NCBI RefSeq assembly: GCF_036237275.1
Contig: NZ_CP108352.1
Span: 5,332,001 to 5,396,000 of the forward strand
Source of the DNA: Streptomyces sp. NBC_01353
GTDB lineage: Bacteria > Actinomycetota > Actinomycetes > Streptomycetales > Streptomycetaceae
DNA length: 64,000 nt
Direction of reading: 5' to 3'
Shown: one piece after another, positions 28,061-36,117 of the stretch
How positions within the stretch are numbered: position 1 is the first letter of the stretch
Layout: every line of letters starts with the position of its first letter
The notes under the pieces: generated by a model
What the model saw: the letters and a program-made list of their open reading frames with translations, nothing else
What the model was told of the DNA's origin: nothing
Database searches by the model: none
Translations under genes and position numbers: made by a program

Positions 28061-28966
28061 ATGACGAAGAAGACGCGGGTCCGCGTTGCACGTATAGCCG
28101 CCGGCACGGTGATCATCGCCGGTGCGTCCCTGACCGCGGCCGGTGCGGCGCAGGCGGTCGGTATCGAGGTCGCGGGCCTCAGCGCGTCCGCTGAGGTGAA
28201 CGACAAGGGTATCGAGGTCGCTGTCGGCGCCAATGACACCGAAGGCAACACCACCATCGGTACCACCGAGGGCACGACGGAGGGGACCACCGAGGGCACC
28301 ACCGAAGGGACCACGGAGGGCACCACCGAGGGCACCACCGAGGGCACGACGGAGGGGACCACCGAGGGCACCACGGAGGGCACCACCGAAGGCACGACGG
28401 AGGGGACCACCGAGGGCACGACGGAGGGGACCACCGAGGGCACGACGGAGGGGACCACCGAGGGCACCACGGAGGGGACCACCGAGGGCACCACGGAGGG
28501 GACCACCGAGGGCACCACGGAGGGGACCACCGAGGGCACGACGGAGGGCACCACCGAGGGCAACAACGGCAACGGTGGAAACGGCAACGGCGGCAACGGC
28601 AACGGTGGGAACGGCAACGGCGGCAACGGGAACGGTGGCAACGCCACCGGCGGTAGCAGCAACGGTGGCAACGCCACCGGCGGCTCCACCGCGACCGGTG
28701 GCTCCACCGACGGTGGTTCCTCCACCAACGGTGGCGGCAACACCTGCACCGTAGACCTCGACGGCGCCGAGTGCGTCGAGAACAACCCCGGCACCAACAA
28801 CGCCGGCTCGCAGCCCGTCGAGCAGGGCAAGGCCAAGGAGGAGCTGGCCGAGACCGGCGCCGCCGAGACCTCGTTCCTGATCATCGGTGCGGCCACCATG
28901 ATCGCCGGTGGCATCGGCTTCCGGATGCTCCCGCGTCTGGTCGGCGGTGGGCGCGCCGCCGTCTGA
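28061..28966 (+). CDS. Sortase-anchored surface protein with TTEG repeats
   Basis: A 301-residue secreted, wall-anchored protein. A signal peptide (residues 1-31, ending AAGAAQA) is followed by a short globular part (VGIEVAGLSASAEVNDKG). Residues 68-167 are exactly 25 consecutive TTEG tetrapeptides, then an Asn/Gly-rich stretch (NGNGG units) and a Cys-containing segment CTVDLDGAECVEN. The sorting signal is LAETG, the LAxTG form used by Streptomyces class E sortases, then a membrane span (FLIIGAATMIAGGIGF) and a basic end RLVGGGRAAV. The start at 28061 follows GGGGGT; an in-frame GTG at 27986 is less likely. Acidic stalk-like function is inferred; the binding partner is unknown. Confidence 0.85.
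   Translation: MTKKTRVRVARIAAGTVIIAGASLTAAGAAQAVGIEVAGLSASAEVNDKGIEVAVGANDTEGNTTIGTTEGTTEGTTEGTTEGTTEGTTEGTTEGTTEGTTEGTTEGTTEGTTEGTTEGTTEGTTEGTTEGTTEGTTEGTTEGTTEGTTEGTTEGTTEGTTEGTTEGNNGNGGNGNGGNGNGGNGNGGNGNGGNATGGSSNGGNATGGSTATGGSTDGGSSTNGGGNTCTVDLDGAECVENNPGTNNAGSQPVEQGKAKEELAETGAAETSFLIIGAATMIAGGIGFRMLPRLVGGGRAAV
28262..28561 (+). repeat. 12-bp minisatellite encoding 25 TTEG units
   Basis: 300 bases made of 25 in-frame 12-base units of the form ACC-ACC-GAG-GGC with synonymous variants (ACG, GGG, GAA). No unit breaks the frame. Longer blocks of two to three units recur identically, which points to slippage or unequal crossing over in multiples of 12. Confidence 0.97.
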
Positions 28967-29011
28967 GCGGATCGCCGAAGCAGTGAGGCCGTGAGGCCAC
29001 AGGCATGACGA

Positions 29012-29041
29012 AGAGGGCCGGGGGAGTACCCCCGGCCCTCT
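29012..29041. terminator. Bidirectional terminator
   Basis: Perfect 13-bp inverted repeat (29012-29024 with 29029-29041, loop AGTA) between the TTEG-repeat gene and the convergent zinc-ribbon gene. CTCTCT follows on the plus strand. Confidence 0.85.
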
Positions 29042-29068
29042 CTCGTGTCCGGCTCGTATGCGGAAGTG

Positions 29069-29254
29069 CTACGCGGTCTGCAGCGCCGCGAGCAGCGCCA
29101 CCATCGCCACCAGGGCGATCACCAGTGTCAGCAGCATCGCCGGGGTCAGGCCCGTCGACGGGTCCAGACGCTCCCGGTTCGCGCGGCAGACGGGGCAGCG
29201 GCCCTCTGCGACGGGGGCCGCGCAGTTGGCGCACACCAGTCGGTCGTAGGTCAT
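29069..29254 (-). CDS. Small zinc-ribbon membrane protein
   Basis: A 61-residue protein. The N-terminus carries two CxxC pairs (VCANCAAPVAEGRCPVCRAN), a zinc-ribbon arrangement. The C-terminal third is one hydrophobic span (AMLLTLVIALVAMVALLAAL) ending in QTA. It is therefore probably a tail-anchored protein with a cytoplasmic zinc knuckle. The start at 29254 has an excellent GGGAGGAGGAG upstream. It lies upstream of and divergent from ftsE and convergent with the surface-protein gene. Function unknown. Confidence 0.8.
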   Translation of the reverse strand: MTYDRLVCANCAAPVAEGRCPVCRANRERLDPSTGLTPAMLLTLVIALVAMVALLAALQTA

Positions 29255-29512
29255 GCGCTCTCCTCCTCCCGCACAGGGGTCCACACGGGGTCCACACCCA
29301 GCACAACGCTCGGCGGTACCCGAGCGTTCCTCCTACCACTGTGCCAGCTCCACGGCGTTTCGGCGCGCCCCGTCGGATTACACCCGGATCGCATCGCTTC
29401 CGCCCCGAAGGGCGAAAAGGATAAAGCACGCAAGCCGGGACCGCGACTGCGCAGGCCATCGCCGGTCGCGTAAGGTCGCGCACACCTACTCCCGGCCGAC
29501 CGTGGTGCATCC

Positions 29513-30202
29513 GTGATCCGATTCGACAACGTCTCCAAGTCCTATCCGAAGCAGAACCGCCCCGCGCTCCGGGATGTATCCCTGGAGATCGAGAAGGGGG
29601 AGTTCGTCTTCCTCGTCGGTTCCTCCGGCTCCGGAAAGTCGACTTTCCTCCGGCTGATCCTGCGCGAGGAGCGCTGCAGCCACGGCCAGGTGCACGTCCT
29701 CGGCAAGGACCTCGCCCGGCTGTCCAACTGGAAGGTGCCCCAGATGCGGCGCCAGCTCGGAACCGTCTTCCAGGACTTCCGGCTGCTGCCCAACAAGACC
29801 GTCGCCGAGAACGTCGCCTTCGCCCAGGAGGTCATCGGCAAGCCGCGCGGCGAGATCCGCAAGGCCGTGCCCCAGGTCCTCGACCTCGTCGGCCTCGGCG
29901 GCAAGGAGGACCGGATGCCCGGCGAGCTCTCCGGTGGTGAGCAGCAGCGCGTCGCCATCGCCCGGGCCTTCGTCAACCGGCCCATGCTGCTGATCGCCGA
30001 CGAGCCCACGGGCAACCTCGACCCGCAGACCTCCGTCGGCATCATGAAGCTGCTCGACCGCATCAACAGGACAGGGACCACCGTCGTCATGGCGACCCAC
30101 GACCAGAACATCGTCGACCAGATGCGCAAGCGCGTCATCGAGCTCGAAAAGGGCCGCCTCGTCCGCGACCAGGCGCGCGGCGTCTACGGATACCAGCACT
30201 GA
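29513..30202 (+). CDS. ftsE: Cell-division ABC ATPase FtsE
   Basis: A 229-residue ATPase that, with FtsX, transmits ATP-driven changes across the membrane to activate peptidoglycan hydrolases at the division site. It shows Walker [15 protein letters not shown], signature [15 protein letters not shown], Walker [13 protein letters not shown] and the H-loop MATHD. The GTG at 29513 gives the usual [12 protein letters not shown] beginning. No convincing Shine-Dalgarno precedes it. ftsX follows after 21 bases. Confidence 0.96.
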   Translation: MIRFDNVSKSYPKQNRPALRDVSLEIEKGEFVFLVGSSGSGKSTFLRLILREERCSHGQVHVLGKDLARLSNWKVPQMRRQLGTVFQDFRLLPNKTVAENVAFAQEVIGKPRGEIRKAVPQVLDLVGLGGKEDRMPGELSGGEQQRVAIARAFVNRPMLLIADEPTGNLDPQTSVGIMKLLDRINRTGTTVVMATHDQNIVDQMRKRVIELEKGRLVRDQARGVYGYQH

Positions 30203-30223
30203 GCAGGTAGGGGATAGATCACC

Positions 30224-31141
30224 ATGCGCGCTCAGTTCGTGCTCTCCGAGATCGGCGTCGGTCTCCGGCGCAATCTCACGATGACCTTCGCCGTCATCGT
30301 CTCCGTGGCCCTCTCGCTCGCCCTGTTCGGCGGCGCGCTGCTCATGCGCGAGCAGGTCAGCACGATGAAGGACTACTGGTACGACAAGGTCAACGTCTCC
30401 ATCTTCCTCTGCAACAAGAACGACGCGGCCACCTCTCCCAAGTGCGCCAAGGGTGCGGTGACCACCGAGCAGAAGGAGCAGATCGAGGCCGATCTGCAGA
30501 AGATGGACATCGTCGAGACCGTGCACCACGAGTCGACCGACGACGCCTACAAGCACTACAAGGAGCAGTACAGCGACACCGCCATCGCGTCGGTCATCAC
30601 GCCCGACCAGATGCAGGAGTCGTTCCGGGTCAAGCTGCATGACCCGGAGAAGTACAAGGTCGTCGCCACCGCCTTCGCGGGGCGGGACGGGGTGGAGTCC
30701 ATCCAGGACCAGCGCAACATCCTGCAGAACCTCTTCGACCTGATGAACGGCATGAACATCGCCGCTCTCGGCATCATGGGTCTGATGCTGATCATCGCGC
30801 TGATGCTGATCGTCAACACGGTGCGCGTCTCCGCCTTCAGCCGACGGCGTGAGACCGGCATCATGCGGCTGGTCGGCGCATCCAGCTTCTACATCCAGAT
30901 GCCGTTCATCATGGAAGCGGCCTTCGCCGGCCTCCTCGGCGGCGCCGTCGCCTGCATCATGCTCCTGGTCGGCCGGTACTTCCTGATCGACCACGGCATC
31001 GCGCTCGCCGAGAAGATGCAGCTCGTCAACTTCATCGGCTGGGACGCCGTCCTCGCCAAGCTGCCGCTCGTCATCGCCATCGGCCTGCTGATGCCGGCCC
31101 TGGCCGCCTTCGTGGCGCTGCGCAAGTACCTCAAGGTGTGA
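30224..31141 (+). CDS. ftsX: Cell-division protein FtsX
   Basis: A 305-residue membrane partner of FtsE. The first span (LTMTFAVIVSVALSLALFGGALL) is followed by an extracytoplasmic domain of ~130 residues (VNVSIFLCNKND to the loop before residue 170). This domain contains a Cys pair and contacts cell-wall hydrolases or their adaptors. Three further spans form the FtsX domain (NIAALGIMGLMLIIALMLIVNTVRVSAFSRRRETGIMRLVGA, then two near the C-terminus). The start ATG at 30224 has GTAGGGG upstream. A strong terminator follows. Confidence 0.96.
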   Translation: MRAQFVLSEIGVGLRRNLTMTFAVIVSVALSLALFGGALLMREQVSTMKDYWYDKVNVSIFLCNKNDAATSPKCAKGAVTTEQKEQIEADLQKMDIVETVHHESTDDAYKHYKEQYSDTAIASVITPDQMQESFRVKLHDPEKYKVVATAFAGRDGVESIQDQRNILQNLFDLMNGMNIAALGIMGLMLIIALMLIVNTVRVSAFSRRRETGIMRLVGASSFYIQMPFIMEAAFAGLLGGAVACIMLLVGRYFLIDHGIALAEKMQLVNFIGWDAVLAKLPLVIAIGLLMPALAAFVALRKYLKV

Positions 31142-31163
31142 GAAGCGCCCCTTGGGCACCCCG

Positions 31164-31194
31164 GGCGCCGTACGGTCAACCACCGTACGGCGCC
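31164..31194 (+). terminator. Terminator after ftsX
   Basis: Perfect 13-bp inverted repeat GGCGCCGTACGGT (31164-31176) with its complement at 31182-31194 and a CAACC loop, followed by TTTCGCTT. It separates ftsEX from the protease gene. Confidence 0.85.
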
Positions 31195-31219
31195 TTTCGC
31201 TTGTCCTAGAGTGGGCGCC

Positions 31220-32410
31220 ATGCCGGTGGGCCCCGGGTCCCGACCCGACCTCTGTCTCCGGCCCCGCGGAGTCCTCCGTGGGGCCGCTTTGACGTTGGTC
31301 TTCGCCGGGGTCCTCGCCACCGCCGCGGCCACCGGCGCCCTGCCCCGGCAGGAGACCGCCTCCGTGAAGCGCGAGCAGTCGGCGCCGCCGCGCGACACCG
31401 TCGACCGGACCGCCCTCGCCCGCGCCGCCGCCGACGCCATGGCCGACGGCAAGTCGGGCAAGAAGGCCGCCGAGGAGTTCGTCAGCCGCAGCGGCGACCG
31501 CTGGGGCGCGGTGTACGACCGGGCGGAGTTCGAGGAGTTCGAGCAGGCCCTGGACGGCTCGTACACCGGCGTCGGCATCTCCGCGCGGAAGGCGGCGCAG
31601 GGCCGTATCGAGATCTCCCGCGTCCAGGCCGGCGGGCCCGCCGCCAAGGCCGGGCTCCGGGCCGGCGACCGCCTCGTCGCCGTCGACGGGCGCGACATCG
31701 GTGCCCTCTCCGTCTCCGAGGTCGTCGCCCTGCTGCGTGGCGCCGGCGTCGCGGGCTCCACGGTCGCCCTCCGCGTCGAGCGCGGCGGCTCGGCCTGGAC
31801 CGAGACCCTGCGCCGGGCCCGGCTGGCCACCGAGGACGTCACCGTGCGCCGCCTGGACGACGGCGCGGTGCTGATCAAGGTGGTCGCCTTCACCAAGGGC
31901 GCGGGCGAGCGGGTACGGGACGCGGTACGGGACGCCCCGGCCGGCGCCGGAGTCCTCCTGGACCTGCGCGGCAACGCGGGCGGCCTGGTCGCCGAGGCCG
32001 CCGTCGCCGCCTCCGCCTTCCTCGACGGCGGTCTGGTCGCCACGTACGACGTCGACGGCGTACAGCGCGCGCTGTACGCCCAGAGCGGCGGGGACACCGC
32101 CCGGCCCGTGGTGGCGCTGGTCGACGGCGGCACCATGAGCGCCGCCGAGCTCCTCACCGGCGCCCTGCAGGACCGCGGCCGGGCGATCACCGTCGGCGCG
32201 CGCACCTTCGGCAAGGGCTCGGTGCAGATGCCGAGCACCCTGCCCGACGGCTCCGTCGCCGAGCTCACCGTCGGCCACTACCGCACCCCCGCAGGGCACG
32301 GCGTCGACGGTCAGGGCATCATCCCCGACCTGATCGTCGGCGATGCCACCGGCAAGAGGGCCGAGGAGCGGGCCAGAACAGTATTGAGTGGCCTCGGAGG
32401 GGGCTCGTAG
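31220..32410 (+). CDS. S41-family C-terminal processing peptidase (CtpA-like)
   Basis: A 396-residue secreted or membrane-anchored serine protease. An N-terminal hydrophobic segment (VLRGAALTLVFAGVLATAAATGAL) follows a basic start. A PDZ domain covers about residues 115-200 (GVGISARKAAQGRIEISRVQAGGPAAKAGLRAGDRLVAVDG). The peptidase domain holds the Ser in GGTMSAAELLTGAL and the Lys in TFGKGSVQ, the Ser-Lys dyad of tail-specific proteases. The ATG at 31220 lacks a Shine-Dalgarno, and TAGAGT lies seven bases upstream, suggesting a leaderless mRNA. The gene lies between ftsX and smpB. Substrate unknown. Confidence 0.9.
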   Translation: MPVGPGSRPDLCLRPRGVLRGAALTLVFAGVLATAAATGALPRQETASVKREQSAPPRDTVDRTALARAAADAMADGKSGKKAAEEFVSRSGDRWGAVYDRAEFEEFEQALDGSYTGVGISARKAAQGRIEISRVQAGGPAAKAGLRAGDRLVAVDGRDIGALSVSEVVALLRGAGVAGSTVALRVERGGSAWTETLRRARLATEDVTVRRLDDGAVLIKVVAFTKGAGERVRDAVRDAPAGAGVLLDLRGNAGGLVAEAAVAASAFLDGGLVATYDVDGVQRALYAQSGGDTARPVVALVDGGTMSAAELLTGALQDRGRAITVGARTFGKGSVQMPSTLPDGSVAELTVGHYRTPAGHGVDGQGIIPDLIVGDATGKRAEERARTVLSGLGGGS

Positions 32411-32428
32411 TGCGAAAATGGCCGCACT

Positions 32429-32968
32429 ATGGCAAAGGGACTCGTGAACGTGCAGGGCAAGCCTGCCAAGAAGAAGGACCCGGAGAAGGGTCCTGAGCGC
32501 AAGATCATCGCGCAGAACAAGAAGGCGCGCCACGACTACCACATCATCGACACCTACGAGTGCGGTGTGGTGCTCATGGGCACCGAGGTGAAGTCGCTCC
32601 GGATGGGCCGGGCGTCGCTGGCCGACGGCTTCGTGCAGATCGACGGGCACGAGGCGTGGCTGCACAACATCCATGTGCCCGAGTACACGCAGGGCAGCTG
32701 GACCAACCACTCGGCGAAGCGGAAGCGCAAGCTGCTCCTGCACCGCGCCGAGATCGACAAGCTGGAGGCGAAGTCCCAGGAGACGGGTCACACGATCGTG
32801 CCCCTCGCCCTGTACTTCGTGAAGGGCCGCGTCAAGGTCGAGATCGCGCTCGCCAAGGGCAAGAAGGAGTACGACAAGCGGCAGACGCTGCGGGAGAAGC
32901 AGGACACGCGCGAGACGAACCGCGCGATCGCGGCGGCGAAGCGTCGCCAGCGGGCCGCGGCCGTCTAG
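32429..32968 (+). CDS. smpB: SsrA-binding protein SmpB
   Basis: A 179-residue RNA-binding protein that delivers tmRNA to stalled ribosomes in trans-translation. The core is typical: [40 protein letters not shown]-like [12 protein letters not shown], and [12 protein letters not shown]. The basic C-terminal tail ([14 protein letters not shown]) enters the decoding centre in other bacteria. The first ~20 residues ([18 protein letters not shown]) are a longer Lys/Pro-rich N-terminus than usual. The tmRNA gene follows 105 bases downstream. Confidence 0.97.
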   Translation: MAKGLVNVQGKPAKKKDPEKGPERKIIAQNKKARHDYHIIDTYECGVVLMGTEVKSLRMGRASLADGFVQIDGHEAWLHNIHVPEYTQGSWTNHSAKRKRKLLLHRAEIDKLEAKSQETGHTIVPLALYFVKGRVKVEIALAKGKKEYDKRQTLREKQDTRETNRAIAAAKRRQRAAAV

Positions 32969-32997
32969 GCTCCCTGCGGCCGCCTCGCCTTAATGCG

Positions 32998-33028
32998 CTG
33001 GCAACCGTGCGCGGTCGTCACGTACGAT
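32998..33028 (+). promoter_or_regulatory. Candidate ssrA promoter
   Basis: CTGGCA at 32998-33003 and TACGAT at 33023-33028 with 19 bases between. Transcription would start near 33035, leaving a ~40-base 5' extension to be trimmed from pre-tmRNA. The TGCACG/CGTGCA-type pairing (tgcacc..gggtgca, 33035-33055) could form a leader hairpin. Confidence 0.45.
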
Positions 33029-33073
33029 GGGGCCTGCACCTCACAGCGGGTGCACGCTTTGAAAAATCAACAT

Positions 33074-33464
33074 GGGGATGATCGGTTTCGACAGCGGATT
33101 GTCGAAGCAGGGGAAGCGTGTCGAGGAAGCGGCAATGATCTCGTAAACCATATGTCGCAACCAATAATCGCCAACTCCAAGAGCGATAACTCCCGCTTCG
33201 CCCTCGCTGCCTAATTTTAGGTAACGACTAGAAGCCTCTGTGAGGAGCGTCAGCCCGGGGATGGTCCCGACCCGGATCCTGGCGTCATTTAGGGATCTAA
33301 ACCTCTAGCCCCGGTCACGGGGGCCTGAGGGAAATCAAACAGTGACTGAGCCCGTCGGAGACTTGTCCGCGTGATCTCCGGGGCTGAGAAACTCCTAGCG
33401 GACTGCACACGGAGAAGCCCTGATTCTGCACCGTTGGACGCGGGTTCGATTCCCGCCATCTCCA
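33074..33464 (+). ncRNA. ssrA: Transfer-messenger RNA
   Basis: tmRNA rescues stalled ribosomes and tags the unfinished peptide. The tRNA-like ends pair as GGGGATG (33074-33080) with CATCTCC (33457-33463), with discriminator A at 33464. The T arm GCGGGTTCGATTCCCGCC precedes it. The 3' CCA is not encoded (CTC follows). The tag frame runs 33170-33214 and reads ANSKSDNSRFALAA then TAA. The ALAA end is the usual protease signal, while the 14-residue tag is shorter than the S. coelicolor tag as I remember it. The 3' end is estimated from acceptor-stem pairing. Confidence 0.95.
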
Positions 33465-33480
33465 CTCATCCCATGTGGGC

Positions 33481-33519
33481 ACAGGCCCGGCAGTCGTCAC
33501 GACGACCGCCGGGCCTGTG
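33481..33519 (+). terminator. tmRNA terminator overlapping the convergent MFS gene end
   Basis: Long interrupted stem: ACAGGCCCGGC (33481-33491) pairs with GCCGGGCCTGT (33509-33519), and inside GTCGT pairs with ACGAC. TGTCATTT follows. The stop codon of the convergent MFS gene (33497-33499) lies within the hairpin, so the same DNA is coding on one strand and a terminator on the other. Confidence 0.8.
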
Positions 33520-34870
33520 TCATTTCCCGAGCCGTCTGCCGGGTCGGCGCCGGCGTCGTCTTCCGGGTCCCCGTCTTCCGTGTCGTCGTCTTCCGGGTCG
33601 TCGTCCGGGTCGTCTCCCGAACGAGGGCCAGAGCCGCCGCGGCCGCCGGGACCAGGAAGGCGTACACCGTCGACGGGGCGTTCTCGGCCGTCCAGCCGCC
33701 GGTGGCGGAGCCGACCGCGATGCCGGCGAGGAGGGCGGTCACGGCGAGGGTCATGCCCTCGTTGAGCCGGCCCTGCGGGGTCAGGCGCTGGATCAGGGCC
33801 ATGCCCGTGACCATCGTCGGCGCGGTCGCCATGCCGGCCACCAGCAGACCGGCCGCCAGGGCGAGCAGGGAGCCGGTCGAGGCGCCCAGGAACGGCAGCG
33901 TCATCAGGCAGGTCATCGCGACGAGGCAGGTGCGCAGCCGGACCGCGCGGCCCGTACGGCCGTAAACCAGACCGGCCACGCAGGAGCCCGCGGCCTGCAG
34001 GGCGAGGATCGGACCGGCGAGCGGGCCGTCCACGTGCGCCAGCGTCACGACCTCCATCGCGCCGAAGACCGCGCCCGTCGCCAGGAAGACGCCGAGCAGA
34101 GGTGCCGTGCCCGGCACGCGCAGGAGAGAGCCGGGCGCAGTGGCGGAGCGGGGTGTGACCGGGGGTTCGGTGGAGCGCTGGGCCGCGAAGACCAGGACGC
34201 CGGTGAGCAGCAGGATCGCGCCGATCAGCGTGCCCGCCTCCGGGAACAGCGCCGCGCACAGGAACGCCGCCAGGACCGGGCCCAGCATGAAGCACAGCTC
34301 GTCGACGGCCTGCTCGAAGGCGTTGGCCGTGTGCAACGCCGCAGGGTCGCCCCGGTACAGATGGGCCCAGCGGGCGCGGGACATGCCGCCGGTGTTGGGG
34401 CAGGTCGCCGTCGCGGCGTACGCGGCGAACAGTGTCCAGACCGGCGCCCGGTGGTGCACGCACAGCAGCAGGGCCAGCGAGCCGAGCGCGGCCAGCGCCG
34501 TGGCCGGGACGGCGACCCGGGCCTGCCCGTGCCGGTCGACGAGCCGCGCGGTCCAGGGCGCGACCACGGCGGTGGCGGCCATACCCGTCGCCGTGACGGC
34601 GCCGGCGAGCGCGTACGAGCCGTACGCCCCGGCGATCATGATCACCGCGCTGACGCCGAACATGCCCATGGGCAGCCGGGCGATCAGATTGCCGAAGGCG
34701 AAGGCGCGGGCGCCGGGGGTGGCCAAGAGCCGCCGGTAGGGGTTGGTGGGGACAGTGGTGCGGGTGCGGGTGCGGGTGCGGGTGCGGGAGTGGGAGTGGG
34801 TGTGCGGTTCGCGGTAGCGGGGAGCGAGCGCCGGGCCCGCCGGGGTGAGCGTGAGATCGTGGTGCGGCAT
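33497..34870 (-). CDS. MFS transporter
   Basis: A 457-residue major-facilitator protein with about twelve hydrophobic segments and the YGRTGRAVRLRT-type loop between domains, consistent with a drug or metabolite exporter. Both ends are odd. The N-terminus carries an HTHSHSRTRTRTRTRT dipeptide run encoded by GTGCGG repeats, and the C-terminus carries TTRKT/GTRKT repeats after the last span. Start at 34870 (MPHHDLTL) has GGAGG nine bases upstream. It is divergent from a LysR regulator across 82 bases, which suggests regulation by that protein. Substrate unknown. Confidence 0.88.
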   Translation of the reverse strand: MPHHDLTLTPAGPALAPRYREPHTHSHSRTRTRTRTRTTVPTNPYRRLLATPGARAFAFGNLIARLPMGMFGVSAVIMIAGAYGSYALAGAVTATGMAATAVVAPWTARLVDRHGQARVAVPATALAALGSLALLLCVHHRAPVWTLFAAYAATATCPNTGGMSRARWAHLYRGDPAALHTANAFEQAVDELCFMLGPVLAAFLCAALFPEAGTLIGAILLLTGVLVFAAQRSTEPPVTPRSATAPGSLLRVPGTAPLLGVFLATGAVFGAMEVVTLAHVDGPLAGPILALQAAGSCVAGLVYGRTGRAVRLRTCLVAMTCLMTLPFLGASTGSLLALAAGLLVAGMATAPTMVTGMALIQRLTPQGRLNEGMTLAVTALLAGIAVGSATGGWTAENAPSTVYAFLVPAAAAALALVRETTRTTTRKTTTRKTGTRKTTPAPTRQTAREMTQARRSS

Positions 34871-34952
34871 GGGCCAAGCCTCCGGGGAGCCCTCGGTCGC
34901 GGTCCAACACCTGATCCGTGGCCATTCACGCGCCCGTGTTGTTAAATGCCGG

Positions 34953-36062
34953 GTGGCCACTTCGTACGACATCGAACCGCGGCTCCTGCGAGCCTTCACC
35001 GCCGTCGCCGACGAGCTGCACTTCACCCGTGCCGCCGCCCGCCTGTACGTCGCTCAGCAGGCCCTCAGCCGCGACATCCGGCGGCTGGAACGGGACCTGG
35101 GCACGGATCTGTTCGTCCGGACCACCCGTCAGGTGACGCTCACCCCGGACGGTGTGCGACTCCTGCCGTATGCCCGCAGGGTGCTGGCCGCCTGCGACGA
35201 ACTCGCCGACGCCTTCAGGGCAGCCGCCAGGCCCCTGCTCGTCGACCTCAACAGCACCGGTCTCCCCGCCCAGGGCCGTGTCCTGGAGCGGGCCCGCGAA
35301 CTCGCCCCGGAGCAGGAGCTCATGGCCCGCTACGAGAACGGACTGGCCGGGGCCGCCGCCGAGATCCTCGCCGGGCGCCTCGACGCCTCCTTCGGACGGT
35401 ACGGCGGGCTCGACGCGGCCACGCGCGGGCGGCTCGCCTCGCAGTTCGTCCGGTACGAGCCGATGGCGGTGGTGCTCCCCGACGACCACCGGCTCGCGGA
35501 CCTGGCGGAGGTACCGCTGGCCGCGCTGGAGGGCGAGAGCGTCTACGCGGGCGCCGGGAACGACCGCACCCCGGAGTGGACCGACCTGGCCGCCCGGCTC
35601 TTCGCGGGGCGCGGCATCGCCGTCGCGCCGCCCGCGCCGATGGCGGTGGGGAAGGAGGAGTTCCAGCGGATCATGGCCAAACTCCGCACACCCGTCCTCG
35701 CGGTCGTCGACTTCCCGCCGATGCCGGGCTGCGTGCTGCGGCCGCTCGTCGACCCCGTACCGCTCTCCCCGGTGAGCCTGGTGTGGCGCAAGGGGTTGCG
35801 TCACCCCGGCCTGGACGCGCTGCGCACCGCCGCGGCCGAGATCGGCCGGCGGGAGGGCTGGCTGGACCGCCCCGCGGACTCCTGGATCCCGGACGGGGAG
35901 CCCGGGATCCCGGGGGAGCGGCCGGCGCGGCGTGTGGCGGGCCCCGGGGGAGCGACGTCCCCGAACACGTACTCACACCCCGCCCCCGCTCCGGGTGAGA
36001 GCAAGGTTCCGTACCCGTCACTTCCTGCCACCGGGCTGAAACGCGGCCTCCCTAACGTCTGA
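34953..36062 (+). CDS. LysR-family transcriptional regulator
   Basis: A 369-residue regulator. The winged helix-turn-helix covers residues ~5-65 (PRLLRAFTAVADELHFTRAAARLYVAQQALSRDIRRLERDLG), followed by the effector-binding domain to about residue 300. A Pro/Gly-rich C-terminal tail of ~60 residues (ending TGLKRGLPNV) is longer than usual. The start is GTG at 34953, with no Shine-Dalgarno and TTAAAT about ten bases upstream, so probably leaderless. Divergent from the MFS gene, its likely target. Confidence 0.9.
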   Translation: MATSYDIEPRLLRAFTAVADELHFTRAAARLYVAQQALSRDIRRLERDLGTDLFVRTTRQVTLTPDGVRLLPYARRVLAACDELADAFRAAARPLLVDLNSTGLPAQGRVLERARELAPEQELMARYENGLAGAAAEILAGRLDASFGRYGGLDAATRGRLASQFVRYEPMAVVLPDDHRLADLAEVPLAALEGESVYAGAGNDRTPEWTDLAARLFAGRGIAVAPPAPMAVGKEEFQRIMAKLRTPVLAVVDFPPMPGCVLRPLVDPVPLSPVSLVWRKGLRHPGLDALRTAAAEIGRREGWLDRPADSWIPDGEPGIPGERPARRVAGPGGATSPNTYSHPAPAPGESKVPYPSLPATGLKRGLPNV

Positions 36063-36117
36063 CTCAAGAGAACCAGGGCGTCTGGACGCTCGGGACCCGA
36101 CACCGTGGAGGTACGTG

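Noticed and set aside
28262-28561. Possible CRISPR array
   Set aside because: The units are contiguous 12-bp coding repeats without spacers and keep one reading frame.
36011-36042. GlnR box upstream of narK (GTCAC and GAAAC)
   Set aside because: The two elements are 21 bases apart start to start, which does not fit the 11/22-base GlnR spacing, so it is not called.
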